Shown piece after piece: positions 37,297 to 58,319 of a DNA stretch of 64,000 nt. The DNA comes from Todiramphus chloris collaris (taxonomy: Eukaryota > Chordata > Aves > Coraciiformes > Alcedinidae): positions 3,614,568-3,678,567 of the forward strand of contig JANVCC010000021.1 in NCBI GenBank assembly GCA_025345505.1, written 5' to 3'. Position 1 is the first letter of the stretch; every line of letters begins with the position of its first letter. The position numbers and the translations under genes were made by a program. A model generated the notes under the pieces. That model searched no databases and was not told where the DNA came from. It saw only the letters and a list, made by a program, of their open reading frames with translations.

Positions 37297-40139
37297 CACA
37301 GCGCCTTGGCGCTTACTGCCTGCCTCCACCATTGCAACGAGCCAGAATTGCCTCCTAAACCAGGCGCTCAGGGATGAGAGAGTAGCTTTCCAGTTTGCTC
37401 CTTCCAGGTTGTCATCATCCAGGAGGATGAGGTAAACCAAGCAGGTTGCACTGAGTGCACACCTAAGCTCCATGCCATGGGTTTCTCCTCTGGGTGTAAG
37501 TCAGCATCTGGTGCAGCTCAGGAGAGGGATGGCAGGACCAGTCTGCAGCAGTTGTATGCTCTGCCACTGTTTTCTTGAGCACAGTTTTAATTTCGTAGGG
37601 TGCATCTGTACTGGCAAACGTTGTCAGCAATGCCTATGATGCTCTGGGGGTTTTGCTGTGTCAGCAAACAGAAGCAAAATGACAATTAGATATTGTCTAA
37701 CACTAGCAACAGCACAGCGGGTCCAGAGTTTCATGTCAGTCAGTGAGAAACCTTGTTTGCTGGAAGCTGGCCACGCATTGCTTTACAGATCTAGCCAAAT
37801 CCTTGGCAGAACACACCAGCTAGACCTGTTGTGCTCCCGTAAGGGTAGAGGCTTCCTGGCAGTGAAATTCCTTGTCGGTTTGTAGGACACAGCTGTAGGA
37901 AGGCCCTTTCTGTTAGGTATGCTGTGCCTCTCCAAATCAGCTGGGCTTCAGCAGCACTGGTTCTCACTGCCCCATCAACTCTCATTCTTCCTCGGAGCCA
38001 CCCAGAGCTCCTGTCCCTATCTTCCTGCTTTCTACTGGGGACCTGCTACAACCAGCAGAGGCCTTGGTGCAGCAGAGGAAGACCTTCAGGGATTCAGAGA
38101 AAGCAACTTTTCTGCCAACACGGCCACGTTTTGCACCTAGATTAACAAGGGTGCACCCAACAGAGCATTTGTAACAAAGGCCTAGCAAAGAACGACAGCA
38201 AAATCCTAATTGCTAACCCTTGCCGTATTACTGATGCCTTCTTTATTCTTGGATAAAGAAGGTGAACATTTTGGTTGCAATAAGTAAGCAAATAACAACA
38301 AAAGTTGTTTTGTCAGTACATTTTAGCCCGCGTTGTTTGGAAAGGCACTTGTTGGGCTAGCAGCCTGATTCTGGGACTGGGCAAGTAACCACCTAATACC
38401 TTTGCAAAACACTGGCAAATAAAATTTATCTGGGTCTACAAACTTTCCTAGTCTAAAATATGTATTGTGGTATGGCTGACTTGGCTGCTTTGCAAAGCCA
38501 AATAAACATCTGGGGGGAAAAAAAAAATGTCTGAAAGCTACATGGTATCATTTATTATTTTGTCCTGTGTAATAGCATTCAGCAACTTAAATTTGCCAGT
38601 TTTGACTAAAAAAAAACACAGTCCCCCAGCCTTCGTATTTCCTATTTCTGCTCCCTCATCAATGAGCAATAAAGCAGTAGCTTTACCCCCCCAATCCAAC
38701 CAGTGACCTGCATCTTTAATTCCTCATTATGCTTATATCTGATAAAAAATTAGAGGGTTCTTACATGTTCTGAGCTAACTGTTGAATAACGAGCCGGTGG
38801 AATATTGCTGTAAGAGAACTAGTAGCAGAAAAAGGGAATCTATCCACTGTTGTTACTATCGAGAAGTTTTCATTCCTGGGGTTTTTTTTTTTATCACAAA
38901 CTGTTCTCTAAACAGCAAATGCATGTGTGACTCATATGTGGAAAATAGCATGGGTTTAAATAACGCCTAGCAATTAATTTTCCTCCCCCCCCCTCCAATT
39001 TTATTCACGTCTTACATGTGAGGACTCAACTGAGAAACCTTGATTTTTGAAAACGAGCTTTATCACTCCTCTGAAAACGATGCTTTGACAACATCCAGGG
39101 CTGGCAGCAGCATCTGTGCTCAGAAAATACCTGCGTGGGATGCAGCGGTGAGCGGCTTTGGTGCCTGATGCGAGTGCGAGGGGCTGCAGCAGCTTGGGGC
39201 TTCCTCCTTGGGGTGAAGCTGAAGCAGTTCCAGCCCAAGCATCTCTTTCTCCTAAGGCCACGGAGCAAAGGAGGGTGGGCAGTGAGCTGGCGATGTGTTC
39301 CTGAGGATCTCAGCCTTTAGCTGAGCTGCTCTTGTGTTTTTCCCTTCTCCTTGCTGGCTGCACAAGGGGACTTGGTTTACCCAATTTTACTCTGTGGTTT
39401 TATGAGCATAACTTATGCTCAGAGGACTTTCTCCTTAGAGCTCAAATGGCCAGAGGAATTAGACTACAAACCTGGCGGCAGGTGACGATGTTTTGGTGAT
39501 GCTGAGCAGGATGGTGCAGTCCCCACGCTGGGTGCTGGCACTGCCAGGCAGCTGCTTGGTCTGGGCTATGGCAGGGGTTTTTCACAGGGTGATTTAGGCA
39601 GAGGATACGTTGAATTTGGGGCGTTATTCAGTGGAGTTACCAGTGCCTCTTTTGGCTGCGGGGAGAAGGACAAAGACCTTCCCAGTAGGAAGCTCCAATT
39701 GCGCAGTCAGAGGCATCAGTGATGCCTGCCCTTGCACTGGGGATGGTTTGGGGGTAACACGGGGTGCTGAAAATGCTCCTTCAACTCGGGCAGACCCCAG
39801 GGTCCATCCAGCCTGCAAGTTGGCTGTGAGTAACCTCCATGTGAAAAATTCCCCCCCGAGAAGTGGCTGTTTCTGTACCGTGCTGACGCACCGTGTTGTG
39901 CCCGGGAGCCTTGATCCCTGAGTGGAGCCCCTAAGGCTAGCGTGACGCTCGGGAATAGCATTACCCAGAGTGGTTGTTTCCTAAAATCAAGGGCTGTGGC
40001 ATCAAGCACTGCTGACACATTTATCTGACCTGGATATCATCGCTCTGTTATTAAACCGAAAGAGAGCGGCTCTGAGATGAACCTGCAAGCAGAGCTACCA
40101 AAATGACAGTTCCTAATGATTCTCACGTTCCTCCAACAG

Positions 40140-40161
40140 GAAAAACTGCTTAGACAATCTA
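40140..40161 (+). other. NPAS2: NPAS2 5' UTR part of the start-codon exon
   Basis: The acceptor CTCCAACAG ends at 40139 and 22 bases precede the ATG at 40162. There is no other ATG in these 22 bases. The start context is CTA-ATG-G: it has the favourable G at +4 but C at -3, so it is only moderate. The acceptor implies at least one 5' non-coding exon further upstream, which I could not locate. Confidence 0.85.
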
Positions 40162-40193
40162 ATGGATGAAGATGAGAAAGACAGGGCAAAGAG
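40162..40193 (+). CDS. NPAS2: NPAS2 coding exon with start codon (residues 1-11)
   Basis: Encodes MDEDEKDRAK plus two bases of Arg11, ending at a good donor (AG|GTGAGC). The peptide is the known N terminus of NPAS2; CLOCK has a different, longer leader, which separates the two paralogues. NPAS2 is a bHLH-PAS transcription factor that pairs with BMAL1 in the nucleus, binds E-boxes and drives PER and CRY genes in the circadian loop. This exon supplies the short acidic leader and the first basic residues of the DNA-binding region. The split codon AG|G joins exactly to the exon at 45317. Confidence 0.95.
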
Positions 40194-48685
<8,492 letters not shown>

Positions 48686-48749
48686 TAGCCATTACGGGAA
48701 CGCCCGCGTGTCTAGAATCAAATGCCACCTGCAGTTTCAGAAGAGGTTT

Positions 48750-48791
48750 CAGGCCATTGTATTTGACCATCAGGCCACTGTATTTGACCAT
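48750..48791. repeat. 21-bp tandem duplication
   Basis: Copies at 48750-48770 and 48771-48791 begin CAGGCCATTGTATTTGACCA and CAGGCCACTGTATTTGACCA, with one mismatch. It lies about 100 bp after the exon donor at 48649. Confidence 0.93.
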
Positions 48792-49500
48792 CAAGCAGGG
48801 CTGTTGCTGGGATGAGGGATTCGAGTCCCCGCGTGCCCTTCGCTCTCAAGGGTGCCGTTGCGCTGTCCTGCTGCAGCCTGCGAAGCTGCTCGAGGTCTCC
48901 TACGAAATGCAATCCAGGGGAGAAATTCACGTCACAGGTTATGTTTTATTTTTACAGACAGAGGTGAGGGAAAGGGCACACAGCAGTTTTTCTCCTGTTC
49001 TTGGAAGGTGTTATTATTTCCTAATATTTATGCAAGAATAGCACCTAAAAAGCAACGGTGTCACATCTCTCTAGTGCGAGGTGCTGTACGAGCAGATCAA
49101 ACCTGACAGCTCCTCTTGCTTTGATAGAGTTAATACTTCCACTCTAATGATTCTCAAGGCCCCGTATCAAACACTTTTTATTCTAACAGGGAGCAGGGTT
49201 ATTTTGCAATGATAGTTTTTAAATTACCTTTAAATTATGCCATAGGTGCTTTTAACGCTACCTGGGATTTGAAGAGAGGTGACTCAATGGTGTTTACGTA
49301 GGTTTGAGATGAAATGCAAATGAACTGCTAAAATACATTTTTCTCTCTCAGTAATAGCTAGAAACTTCTTGAGCGAGGATCTTCTCCCATACTAAACACG
49401 AGGGGGTCCCATGGCCCTGCACTGTGCTTTTGGAACCAGCTTCTTCTCCTCCTCCAAATGATATGAGCATGGGGTGCGATCCAGGCTGTAGCGGCAGGCA

Positions 49501-49515
49501 GGGAGGGAGGGAGGG
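49501..49515 (+). other. G-quadruplex motif
   Basis: GGGAGGGAGGGAGGG fits the canonical four-run quadruplex pattern with single-base loops. It is on the coding strand, so it could form in the pre-mRNA as well as in DNA. Structure formation is inferred, not shown. Confidence 0.7.
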
Positions 49516-52035
49516 ATGCTGGGCAGCAGCTTGACCCCCGGAAGGGTGGCATGAAGCTGGGGCATGTCACTGGCCCCCAGGGGCTGGCAGTCCCTCAAAC
49601 ATTGCAGTTTGGTGTGATGAGACTCCCCTGGTCTGGTGTTAGGAGACCCTTCTCTCCCACCGCGCTGACAACCGCCCATTCCCATCTCAGTGCACAGGAA
49701 CTTAAGGTAAATAACTCCTTCAGCCTGCACTGAATGTTTCCCTCAGATAGCAATAAATTGGCAGTTGTCTTGACTGGCTGGGTCTTTGTTGATTCTACTT
49801 GTATGCCATACAATTTTAGATTAAAGTAATTGCTTTTAGTTTCCCAGCTTATAAATCACCTTCTTGCTACTGTGATTTTCCATGCCCTTCAGGGTAACAT
49901 TGAGTATTGGGAAGTCCTGTTGAGCCAGCTGTTCATCATTGTCTGCTTTTTTTTGCCTTTCTAATAATCTTATTTTACTAACATTTGGACGAGACTGCTG
50001 TTTTTCCCATCCGGTTATTAAAAGATGGGGGGAAAAAAAAAAAAAAAGATGGGTTTTTGCAAGCACTGGTGCAAAAGAATCAGAGCATAATTGACTGCAG
50101 CAATACATCAGCTTTCCTAAAAATGGCCTTTTCTTACCCCATTGAAAAGGCTGTCATCAGGTTACTTCAGAGCAGGCGTTAGGCTCTGTCCATCTAGGAC
50201 TGTGACAGCAGTGAAAGGTTTGAGGAGGGATGTGCCCTCTCAATACCAGAAGGACCAGTTGTGAGTAAAGAAAAATAGAATTCCCTATATGTACATTAAC
50301 GTGAAATTCTGGTGTGAGTCACTTGGTACAATTTGCATTGGATATGAAATAAAGGCTTGATTTAAAAAAAAAAAAGGGGAAAAAAACAACAACCTTCACC
50401 ATAGTAACATGCACAATCCAGCTGCCTTGTAAAGCCACTGCTCTCTTCTGTGGGTTAACAGCTATCATGGTTTTATAGAAAACAGCTTGAATGTGCTACA
50501 CTAAAGGAAGACATATCCTCTGCACTTAGATTAGCAAAATCTAACTAACTATAGCAGCTGGAGGGTTTTCAGAGATGCTAAACACACACTCTTCTACCGG
50601 GGTGTAAGTTATTGACGTGCTTTTCAAAGGGACTGGAGCACCAGCAGATTCCCATTGACTTAAATAGTTGTGGGTGCTCAGCATTCTCTGGAAACAGGAA
50701 CATATGTTTGTGTCTTTATTCAAGGCTTTGTGTTTTCTTTGTTGCTTTTTTTTTTAGTTAGTTAGTTTTTTATTATTTAGTGTTTTGATTTGGTTTTATT
50801 TTTTTGTTTTGTTTTTTTAATAAATATCATTTTCCAGTGTTCTCAGAATTCTTTCCCTTATTGAAGTCAGCAGGGGAGGGGGGGAAGGATGTGCCACAGC
50901 TCACAGAATCAACTGCTAGTCTGGCTTGGAGGCACGCCTGGGTTTGCAACCAGGTTTTGTGATGCTGTGGCTCCCATCACACCAGGTTGTTTGCAGAACC
51001 CCTGTCTCCTGAACAGGTACTGCCTCTGGAGTGCAGTCAAACTCTGCTCTGATTCAGCCATCCTCCCAGTGCGTGTGCTGGTCAACTATTGCAGGCAGCA
51101 CTGGCTCCAGAGGACCAGTGAACTGATAGGAAGGACCTAGACCTGCTCTACTTGAAGATATTGGGAGCTTCACCAGTCACTCCTTCATTATGACAGGAAG
51201 GTTTTTATATAATCTCTAAACACCTACTATTGAGTCTTAATTTTTGGGGGTTTCGCTCAGAGTAGGTTGCTTGAGATCTGGAAATCTCCCTAAATTTAAC
51301 ATAGAATAAAATTTAGCTCAAAACTTTTCAGCTCAGACTGAAAAAAGAAACTAATTCTGAAGGTGAAATTGCTCCTGTGCAGAGGATGGGGATAAGGCTG
51401 ACATTACCCTTCAGTCCTGGGAGTGAAGGGGTTTACTACAAGGTGGAACCAAGGCGAGGAAGAACCTTTGCAGAAGGGTGAATTTCCCTTCGAATGAGCA
51501 GTCGAATACCATGACCTTTAAAATAAATCACTCAATTAAAACTCAGACGAAGGATTATTTGATCATTTGCATTGCTTTTACTTACATGAAAGCCCAGTAA
51601 TACACGTTACATTAATACAAACTCAGATTTATGGGGTTTGCAGAGAAGTACCATTCTGAGATCGGACCGCATCCTTTCGTCGTCCTTTGATATTTACACA
51701 GAGCTCAAGTGTTCATTTTAATAACTTCCAAGGGATCCAGTCTTAGTCATTTTGCATTATTAAAATGTGTGATTAATTTAAAAACTGAGACATGAAATGT
51801 TCCTGCGAGCCCTTTGTTGCTTCAACAGTAGGTTTTAGTCGACTACAGAGTGCTGTAGAAGTTAGATCAGACTGTAAAATCAGACAATTCCTGTTCTGCA
51901 ACTTGAGATAACGCTCCTACAACTCGGTAACAATACGGTGCTGAAGTCAAACTGTTTTGATCAACACGCCATGAGACACCCTGTTTACACCACCCGTTCC
52001 TACTAAAGCCCTCTCCACTTGTCTGCTTTCCTTAG

Positions 52036-52176
<141 letters not shown>

Positions 52177-52196
52177 TAGAAACAGATGTAAAAGGG

Positions 52197-52222
52197 TTTG
52201 GGGGGTGTGGGGGGGGGGGGGG
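52197..52222 (+). repeat. Poly-G tract
   Basis: A run of six G, TGT, then 14 consecutive G (52209-52222). It is quadruplex-prone and about 75-97 bp downstream of the exon donor at 52125. Confidence 0.85.
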
Positions 52223-53302
52223 TCTGGTGTGTGTTTCCCTGCAAATGCAGTGAGGATGTGTCCCTGCGTTATGCTGGTCACCGCTGCTGATCAGCTCTGT
52301 TCTCTCTCCCTCTGATTCATACCCTTCAGGTTTTTGTTGCTATGAGGCACTTGGTGCTTGAATGGAAAAAGCACTGCAGAAATACTCTGGCCGGGGGAGG
52401 GACGGGGTGACCTGGCTGATCTTTTCCATCTCTGATTTCTAAGCTAGCAGAGAACAGCACCAGTGCCACCGGCAGCCCGACAAGCAGCTTGTTAAGGGCC
52501 TTATTCTGCTCCCAGGGAGGTAAAGGACAAAAAGCCCCATTGAATTCAGAGTTAGGCGGGGGCTGCTGCTGAGCAGTGCTTTCCCAAGGGGAGCACACCC
52601 CACTCCCAGGAGTGATGCTCACCGCTGGAGTCCAGAGCGTGGGGCTGGTTTGATCTGCAGGCTGTTAGATCTTGCTGTGGGAGACACTCTGTGTGCACTG
52701 GCTTGGGCTGGAGGAGCAGGGGAGAGGAACTGCTCCGAGCCCTGCTCCCGTTGCTAAGGCTGCTCTAAGGAGAAATGGCACAATAATTAAGGATTAATCC
52801 TCACGCTCATTTTTAGTAGCTTGGTCTCAAATAAATACAAGCCCAGGAGAAAAGAAGAAGAAAAAAAAAAAAAAACACTGCCAGATCATTATTGTACCAC
52901 CCCCTCGCCGTGTTCTTAGGAAAATTGCAATTCTTTTTCCCTCGTTTACTTCTTCACCAAGCACGCGTTCTGCTTTCCACCCAGACAAATGTATTTCACA
53001 CGCGCTATCTTGCTGTAATATGAACAGAAATTATGTTCTTCTGAGACGAAAGGAACTTGATGAAAGGCAGCAGCTCCTGGTGAACACAAGGATATTGCTA
53101 TGCAACAACACGCTGAACTGAATCTATCTAGTTCGGCCTTCTTTAATCCTCAACAGTTGAGAAAGCCAGTAGTTGACTATTTTCTGACATCTGCCTTCAC
53201 TTCAAAGGCAGAGAGAGCCTTGGCCTGCATGTAGGCTGTTGGGTCTTCATACTCTTACTGGTTTCCATGGAATTTCCCCGTCTTTCATGGTTTGGGGGTT
53301 TC

Positions 53303-53322
53303 ACTTCCAAATACTTCCAAAT
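53303..53322. repeat. 10-bp tandem duplication
   Basis: ACTTCCAAAT occurs twice in direct succession. A minor slippage product within the intron. Confidence 0.85.
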
Positions 53323-54506
53323 ACAAAGTATTGCTCTTCAGGGAGGCACGTTTCAGACCCTGCGCCTAAAAGCTGGGCATGAAGGGCTTCAGGTTCCTAG
53401 TCGTTTCATCAGAGATGAAATTCTTTTTCCCTCCCAAAGTCATGCCTTGTGTGACTCTTGCCCAGCATCCTGCCCAGAATGAGGACAAAGATGGGCATTA
53501 GCTTTTATTCGGAGAGAAGCAGCTGAAGACAGGGACCAAAGTGCCAGAGCTGGAGGTGGAGCAGGAGTCTCCACAGACCATCTTGGAGGTGATGGAGTGG
53601 TAATGGTTAACGACTGCCCCACCAGCCCACTGTGTGTGGAGTGACTGGGTGCATCCCAGAGACCTAACTCAGCTTGGCAATGGCTATGGCCATGGGTGGG
53701 GGCCCAACAGGAGTGTGCAGTTAGGTGCACATTGGGCACTTTGTCCCGTGCTGCATTTCCCATACGTCTTTTCAAGTTTTACAGCTGCTCAGAGTGCTAT
53801 CTGGAAAAATCTACGTGGCTTATTTTGTTTACCTCCAGGATCTATTAGTAAGCTAAATTCAGTCACTGTTTGAGGGACAAAATACCAATTCTTTCTCCTC
53901 TGTGACTGCAGGGGGAAAAAAGTACCCTGCAAATCTCCTGCTTTGAGCACTGAAAAGAAAACAAAACCAAGCAGAATGTGGAGCAGGGCTCTCTGAGGGC
54001 CCTAATCAAGAAAAAACGATGTATTTTCTTTCATTAAAATCACGAAATACTCTGGTGCTGAGAACAAATATATCCAATTCTCTTTAATACAACTTCCCTA
54101 AGTTCCATGGAGCATTTTCAAACACAGACTTCTTCTGTTGTAATCCTAAATGCTTTGTTGTTACGTGATCTGGAGGCAACTCCTAGGGTTGGTTGATGTG
54201 AAAAGAGGTTTAGCGCACATGGCAAGATTGACTGTAGTTGAAGTGAACTCCTGGAAACCCGGTCACAACTCACAGCATTTGCCAGTCAGATGGCATGCTG
54301 TGACCCCAAGACTATGCAGTCTCTGGAGGAGGGTCCTCCCTGTCCCTTCTTGTCTCCTTTGCTGAGTGAAACCATTAGACACAGGCAGCAAGGTGAATAT
54401 TTCCAACCCACAGGAGGAGATGGAGCTTTCTCATGGATGTTGCTTGTCCACGGGCTCAGGCAGAAGGTGCTGTACTGGCTCACAGACTGGGACAGTCTTG
54501 TCCATC

Positions 54507-55127
54507 TGTCAGGGTTTAGGGTCAGGGCCATCCACTAGAGCTGTGACAGATGCTCTCTGTTAACCCCCCTCCCTCCCCAGAGTGGGAGAGAAAGGGAATA
54601 AGGAAGAGAGGCTCAGCCACTGGAGAAGGGAACTGGAACAACTTTAATGAAAATGATAATAAAAATGGTATATATACAAATATACACAGAACCAGTACTG
54701 AACCCAAACCCCCTGGTGGTAATTACATCACCATCACCACTGATGCTGTGGAGCAGGCACTGGGAAAGTCCCAGCCTGGGCCCAGCAGCAGCTGGGAGCT
54801 GTGTTCAGGAGCTGGATTCTGGTGCTGGATTCAGGAACCCCCAGCTCAGGATGGAAGGCAGAACAGAGTCCTCCTGGGATGGCAGCTCGTAAAGAAGAGA
54901 AGAATCCAGAGCTTGGCCCTTGTGAGCCCTCAGCTTTACAGTGACCGTGGTGTCCATGGGCTGGGGTCCCTCGGGGGTCAGTTTGGGGCTGGTGGGGAGG
55001 TGGCTGTGCAAAGGCTGCAGGTCTCTGGCAGGGCTGAGCTTCTTCTGGGGAGGACTCTTTCTGTCAAGGGGGCTCCCCAGTGAAGCTCAGGCATCTCCCC
55101 TGGTGTGTTGAGCACTTCAGTTAAACA
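54507..55127 (-). mobile_element. Probable solo LTR of an endogenous retrovirus, minus strand
   Basis: Read on the minus strand, the block starts TGTTTAACTGAAGTGCTCAA and ends CCTAAACCCTGACA. It therefore has the TG...CA termini of an LTR and a typical LTR length (621 bp). A polyadenylation-type ATTAAA lies on that strand near 54640-54650. The 3' portion resembles LTRs of avian ERVL-type elements that I recall only in outline. I find no clear target-site duplication and no adjoining gag or pol, so a solo LTR is the simplest reading. It is antisense to NPAS2. The plus-strand frame across it (54550-55083) is not a gene. Confidence 0.55.
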
Positions 55128-56150
55128 TCAGGGTGGAAAAATCCAGGACATAGCACCTTAGAGCGTGCCAGAGTTTTCCAAGCTGTGTTGCTGTTGCAGG
55201 GTAGAAAGGGGCGTGGGTGCAGGATATAGAGGTTGATACAGGGGCCAAATCCCAGCAGGTGAGAGCAGAGATAACTTTATTTTTCGAGTTGATGGGACAG
55301 AAGCCTGTCTCATTGCAGCCTTCAGCCTTCCCATGCCTGCAGTGACCATATTGATCAGTTCCCCTGCTTTTTTTTTCCCTGCAGCAATAGTAACTCATCA
55401 TATTTCCTCCTCGTGCCTCCAAAAATCAATCAGAAGGTGAAGGAGCTCCGTTTTAGAGTACAGCTGGTGCAGTGAAACTGCACAGCTATTTAAGCTGTAC
55501 ACCAAGTGATACAGAACCTGGGGCAAATTTACTGCATGTTGTCTTTAGAACGGGCCAGCAGCCCTGTATGCAAAGCTGTCATTGCTTTGCCTACTGTAGC
55601 TGCGAGGGGTAAATGCTCAGAAGTTTCCATCAGTGAGACCCATGGATGCCAAGGTGCAGAGCAGATTCCAAGCTTAGCAGTAGAAAGTAATGGAGTTCAT
55701 CTACCTCTCTACTCACAGTCACTGTCAGTTATCTTTTAACTGCTTTGCCTGTCTCATTCAGCCATGCTTTGTGGCTGCATCTGCTGGCAGGGCAGAACTG
55801 CCCGCTGCGGACTAATTAGAATAATTAGCCAAAGCTCCAAACCGTTCCGCTCCAACCAATCCATTTTTTTGTCTGCGATGATCAAATTTTTGTCCATCTC
55901 TCTGGTCACCTTTTTGCCATGGCACCGGATGTCTGCTCCTCGGGTCGGGTGCAGAATTAGCTCCGAATAGCTCGCTTGGCTACAGCTCCAGTGAGACCAT
56001 GGAACATTTGCTTCCTTCTCTCTCTTTGACCTGTGGAGATATTTTTGATTGCCATAAAGATTCAAGAGCATTGATGGAGCCTTGATAGGTACAAGATCTA
56101 TCAAGAACAGAAGTTCTGTTCGTGCACTGCTTTACAGGTGCACATACCCC

Positions 56151-56284
56151 TGTGTGCATATATAATATATATATACATGATATAAATATAACACATGTAT
56201 ATATATGTATAAACTTAATCACATACTGCATCAGTAGGATGCATATTCATAAGGTGCACACTGAAGTCATCAAAATAATTTTCA
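56151..56284. repeat. AT-rich duplicated segment, copy 1
   Basis: Begins TGTGTGCATATATAATATAT, passes through an ATATAT-rich part and ends with AGTAGGATGCATATTCATAA, then ACTGAAGTCATCAAAATAAT. It matches the segment at 56948-57079 in the same orientation, with about ten small differences. The non-simple right half (about 65 bp) shows this is a true duplication and not two independent AT tracts. Confidence 0.9.
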
Positions 56285-56947
56285 GGCAAGAGTTATGAAA
56301 CACAGTAAGTAGATACATGATTATTATTTTTTTCAAACTCAAAACACAACCCAAAAGTTGGTATTTCCTTATAGCAAAGATGCAACCCAGACATTAAATT
56401 CTGGATACGATGCCGCATGATGGTGGCAAAAAATATTAATGGCCAGGACTTGCAAATCTGGTGCTCAGGGCAGGAGGTTGCTCTGAGGGGGTGTGTGGAA
56501 CAGAAGCCTCTTGCAGCTCCAGCCGTGGTGTAGTCGCAGCAGAAATGCCACTGCAGGACTGATAACGGGGTTGGAACTGGAGCTTGGTCACAGGATGGAG
56601 ATAAAAAGTGGTACATCCTCAGGTCACCGAAGAAGCAACAGCGAGTTTGAGAAGCGGTGACAGCTCACATCTAGTCCTCCTGCAGTTACTGTTGAGTGGA
56701 TGGGAGATTAATTAGCCTCCATGAGACTTATGTGAAGCTAGTAGAGAAGTATCATTATCCACCTTTTACAGGTAGAAAGGGAATGAGAAGGAAAAATTAC
56801 TTTTCTGAGGTTGTACCATAAGCCTTGAACAGGACTCACCACTGCGGTTTCCCATCAGATGCTCTTTTTCCATATGCTCAGAATGACACAAACAACGTGC
56901 TGCTATATTTTGTGTAAACATAAATATGAAGTATGTATCTAGATCAA

Positions 56948-57079
56948 TGTGTGCATATATAATATATATACATGAGATAAATATAATGCATGTATATATA
57001 TGTATAAACTTAATCACATACTCTATCAGTAGGATGCATATTAATAAGGCGCAGACTGAAGTCATCAAAATAATGTTCA
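56948..57079. repeat. AT-rich duplicated segment, copy 2
   Basis: Direct-repeat partner of 56151-56284, about 0.8 kb away start to start. It shares TGTATAAACTTAATCACATA and ends GACTGAAGTCATCAAAATAA. Flanks outside the shared block do not look alike. Minus-strand frames in both copies give similar Ile/Tyr-rich peptides only because the DNA is shared. Confidence 0.9.
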
Positions 57080-57450
57080 AGTGTTCTTCACAAATGGAAT
57101 ATCCAAGCAACAAACACATGCAATAAATACTTATAAACAAAAAAACCTCAAGTGATATATTATTGCATCAAGATAAGTGTATAAAGAGTAGCTCTCTGAT
57201 TTTCAAAGTACACTGGATGCATTTCACTGCTCTAAACAGGAATTCCACACAGAACAGCAGGGTGGAAAGCAGAGGGAAACTGAAGCGCAGTCTTACATAA
57301 GTACATAAATAAATGATGATGATTAATAACTTACCAGTCTCATACAGGGCTAATGTATTTTCAACGCGAGTGTGCAGGCTGATGGCAGCTGCTTTCACAA
57401 CACATGAAGCTGTGTCATTGTGCTGGCTCGGCTCAAGGGAGTCCCAAGTG

Positions 57451-57531
57451 GGATGGATGGATGGATGGATGGATGGATGGATGGATGGATGGATGTGTGG
57501 ATGGACAGGTGGATGTGTGGATGGATGGATG
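57451..57531. repeat. (GGAT)n microsatellite
   Basis: Eleven perfect GGAT units (57451-57494), then an imperfect extension with GTGTGGATGGACAGGTGGAT. Likely polymorphic in length. Confidence 0.95.
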
Positions 57532-58319
57532 TCAGTGCCATTAAAGGGTCACTTTATCTCGGTACATCCTTTCAGACATGGTCTTCTAGCATTAGGTCAG
57601 TCATTGTGCTGAACACACAAGTTGCTTTTTGGCAACTGTGTGACTGACTCATTGTTTTCTCCGCCCTGGACCAGTCATGGCCTTTTGCACAAATCCATCG
57701 TCTCTTTCCATTCCCAAATCTCAGCACCTACATTTTGGATGGGTTTCAGGTTTGTGCCAGCTGAACATGGAGCTGGAGACACGCAGGCATTCAGCCTGTG
57801 GCTGGCCAGAGGGCTTGTGCTGCTGGCACCATGAAGTCCTCCTCCCTGAGGACTAACTACTGATGCTGCAAAGCAACATCCAGACTGGGGAGACCTCTTC
57901 TCCCTGCTCCCACCTGCCAGGATGCAGGAAGGGGGGACCAACAACTGATGCCCTGAAGGCATTTCCCAGGAGCCGAGAGGGACCCCAAGGCAGGGTTAGA
58001 TCTGCGATTGACCCAGTTCTCGAGGCTGGTGGCCCAGGGTGACTCCCAACCATACTGCTGTTTCTAGTCAGGGTTAGCCAGGTAGAGATCAATCTCCAAA
58101 GCTCTACAACAGGCCTGTGCATGGAGCTGGTGAGCAGTGTGGGGTCTAGGCATCCATTTTCCAGCTCACTCCTAGGTCTTGTCCTTCAATCGTATGGAAA
58201 TCAGTGGCAAAAAAATCCCGTCAGCTGCCACAGAGTTCATATAGACATCGCTGTGCCTCCCTGCAAGTGTTGCTGGGCGTGATATCTCTGTTTTTCTCAA
58301 AGGTTCTTTTTCTTTGCAG

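Larger units (their letters stand above)
35891..40139. other. Non-coding DNA up to the start-codon exon
   Basis: Contains the hairpin tandem repeat at 36074-36159, E-boxes at 36551 and 37232, a perfect 24-bp tandem duplication and short A or C runs. It ends in a normal acceptor (TTCCTCCAACAG) at 40139. No exon recognised. Confidence 0.65.

Noticed and set aside
1..40139. Exons of a neighbouring gene (for example PDCL3, upstream of NPAS2 in mammals)
   Set aside because: None of the frames resembles phosducin-like protein or any other family I know.
54550..55083. 177-residue plus-strand open frame
   Set aside because: It runs antisense across the LTR-like element, has no domain and carries no splice or conservation evidence.
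56151..57079. Ile/Tyr-rich minus-strand peptides that look alike
   Set aside because: They share sequence only because the underlying AT-rich DNA is duplicated.
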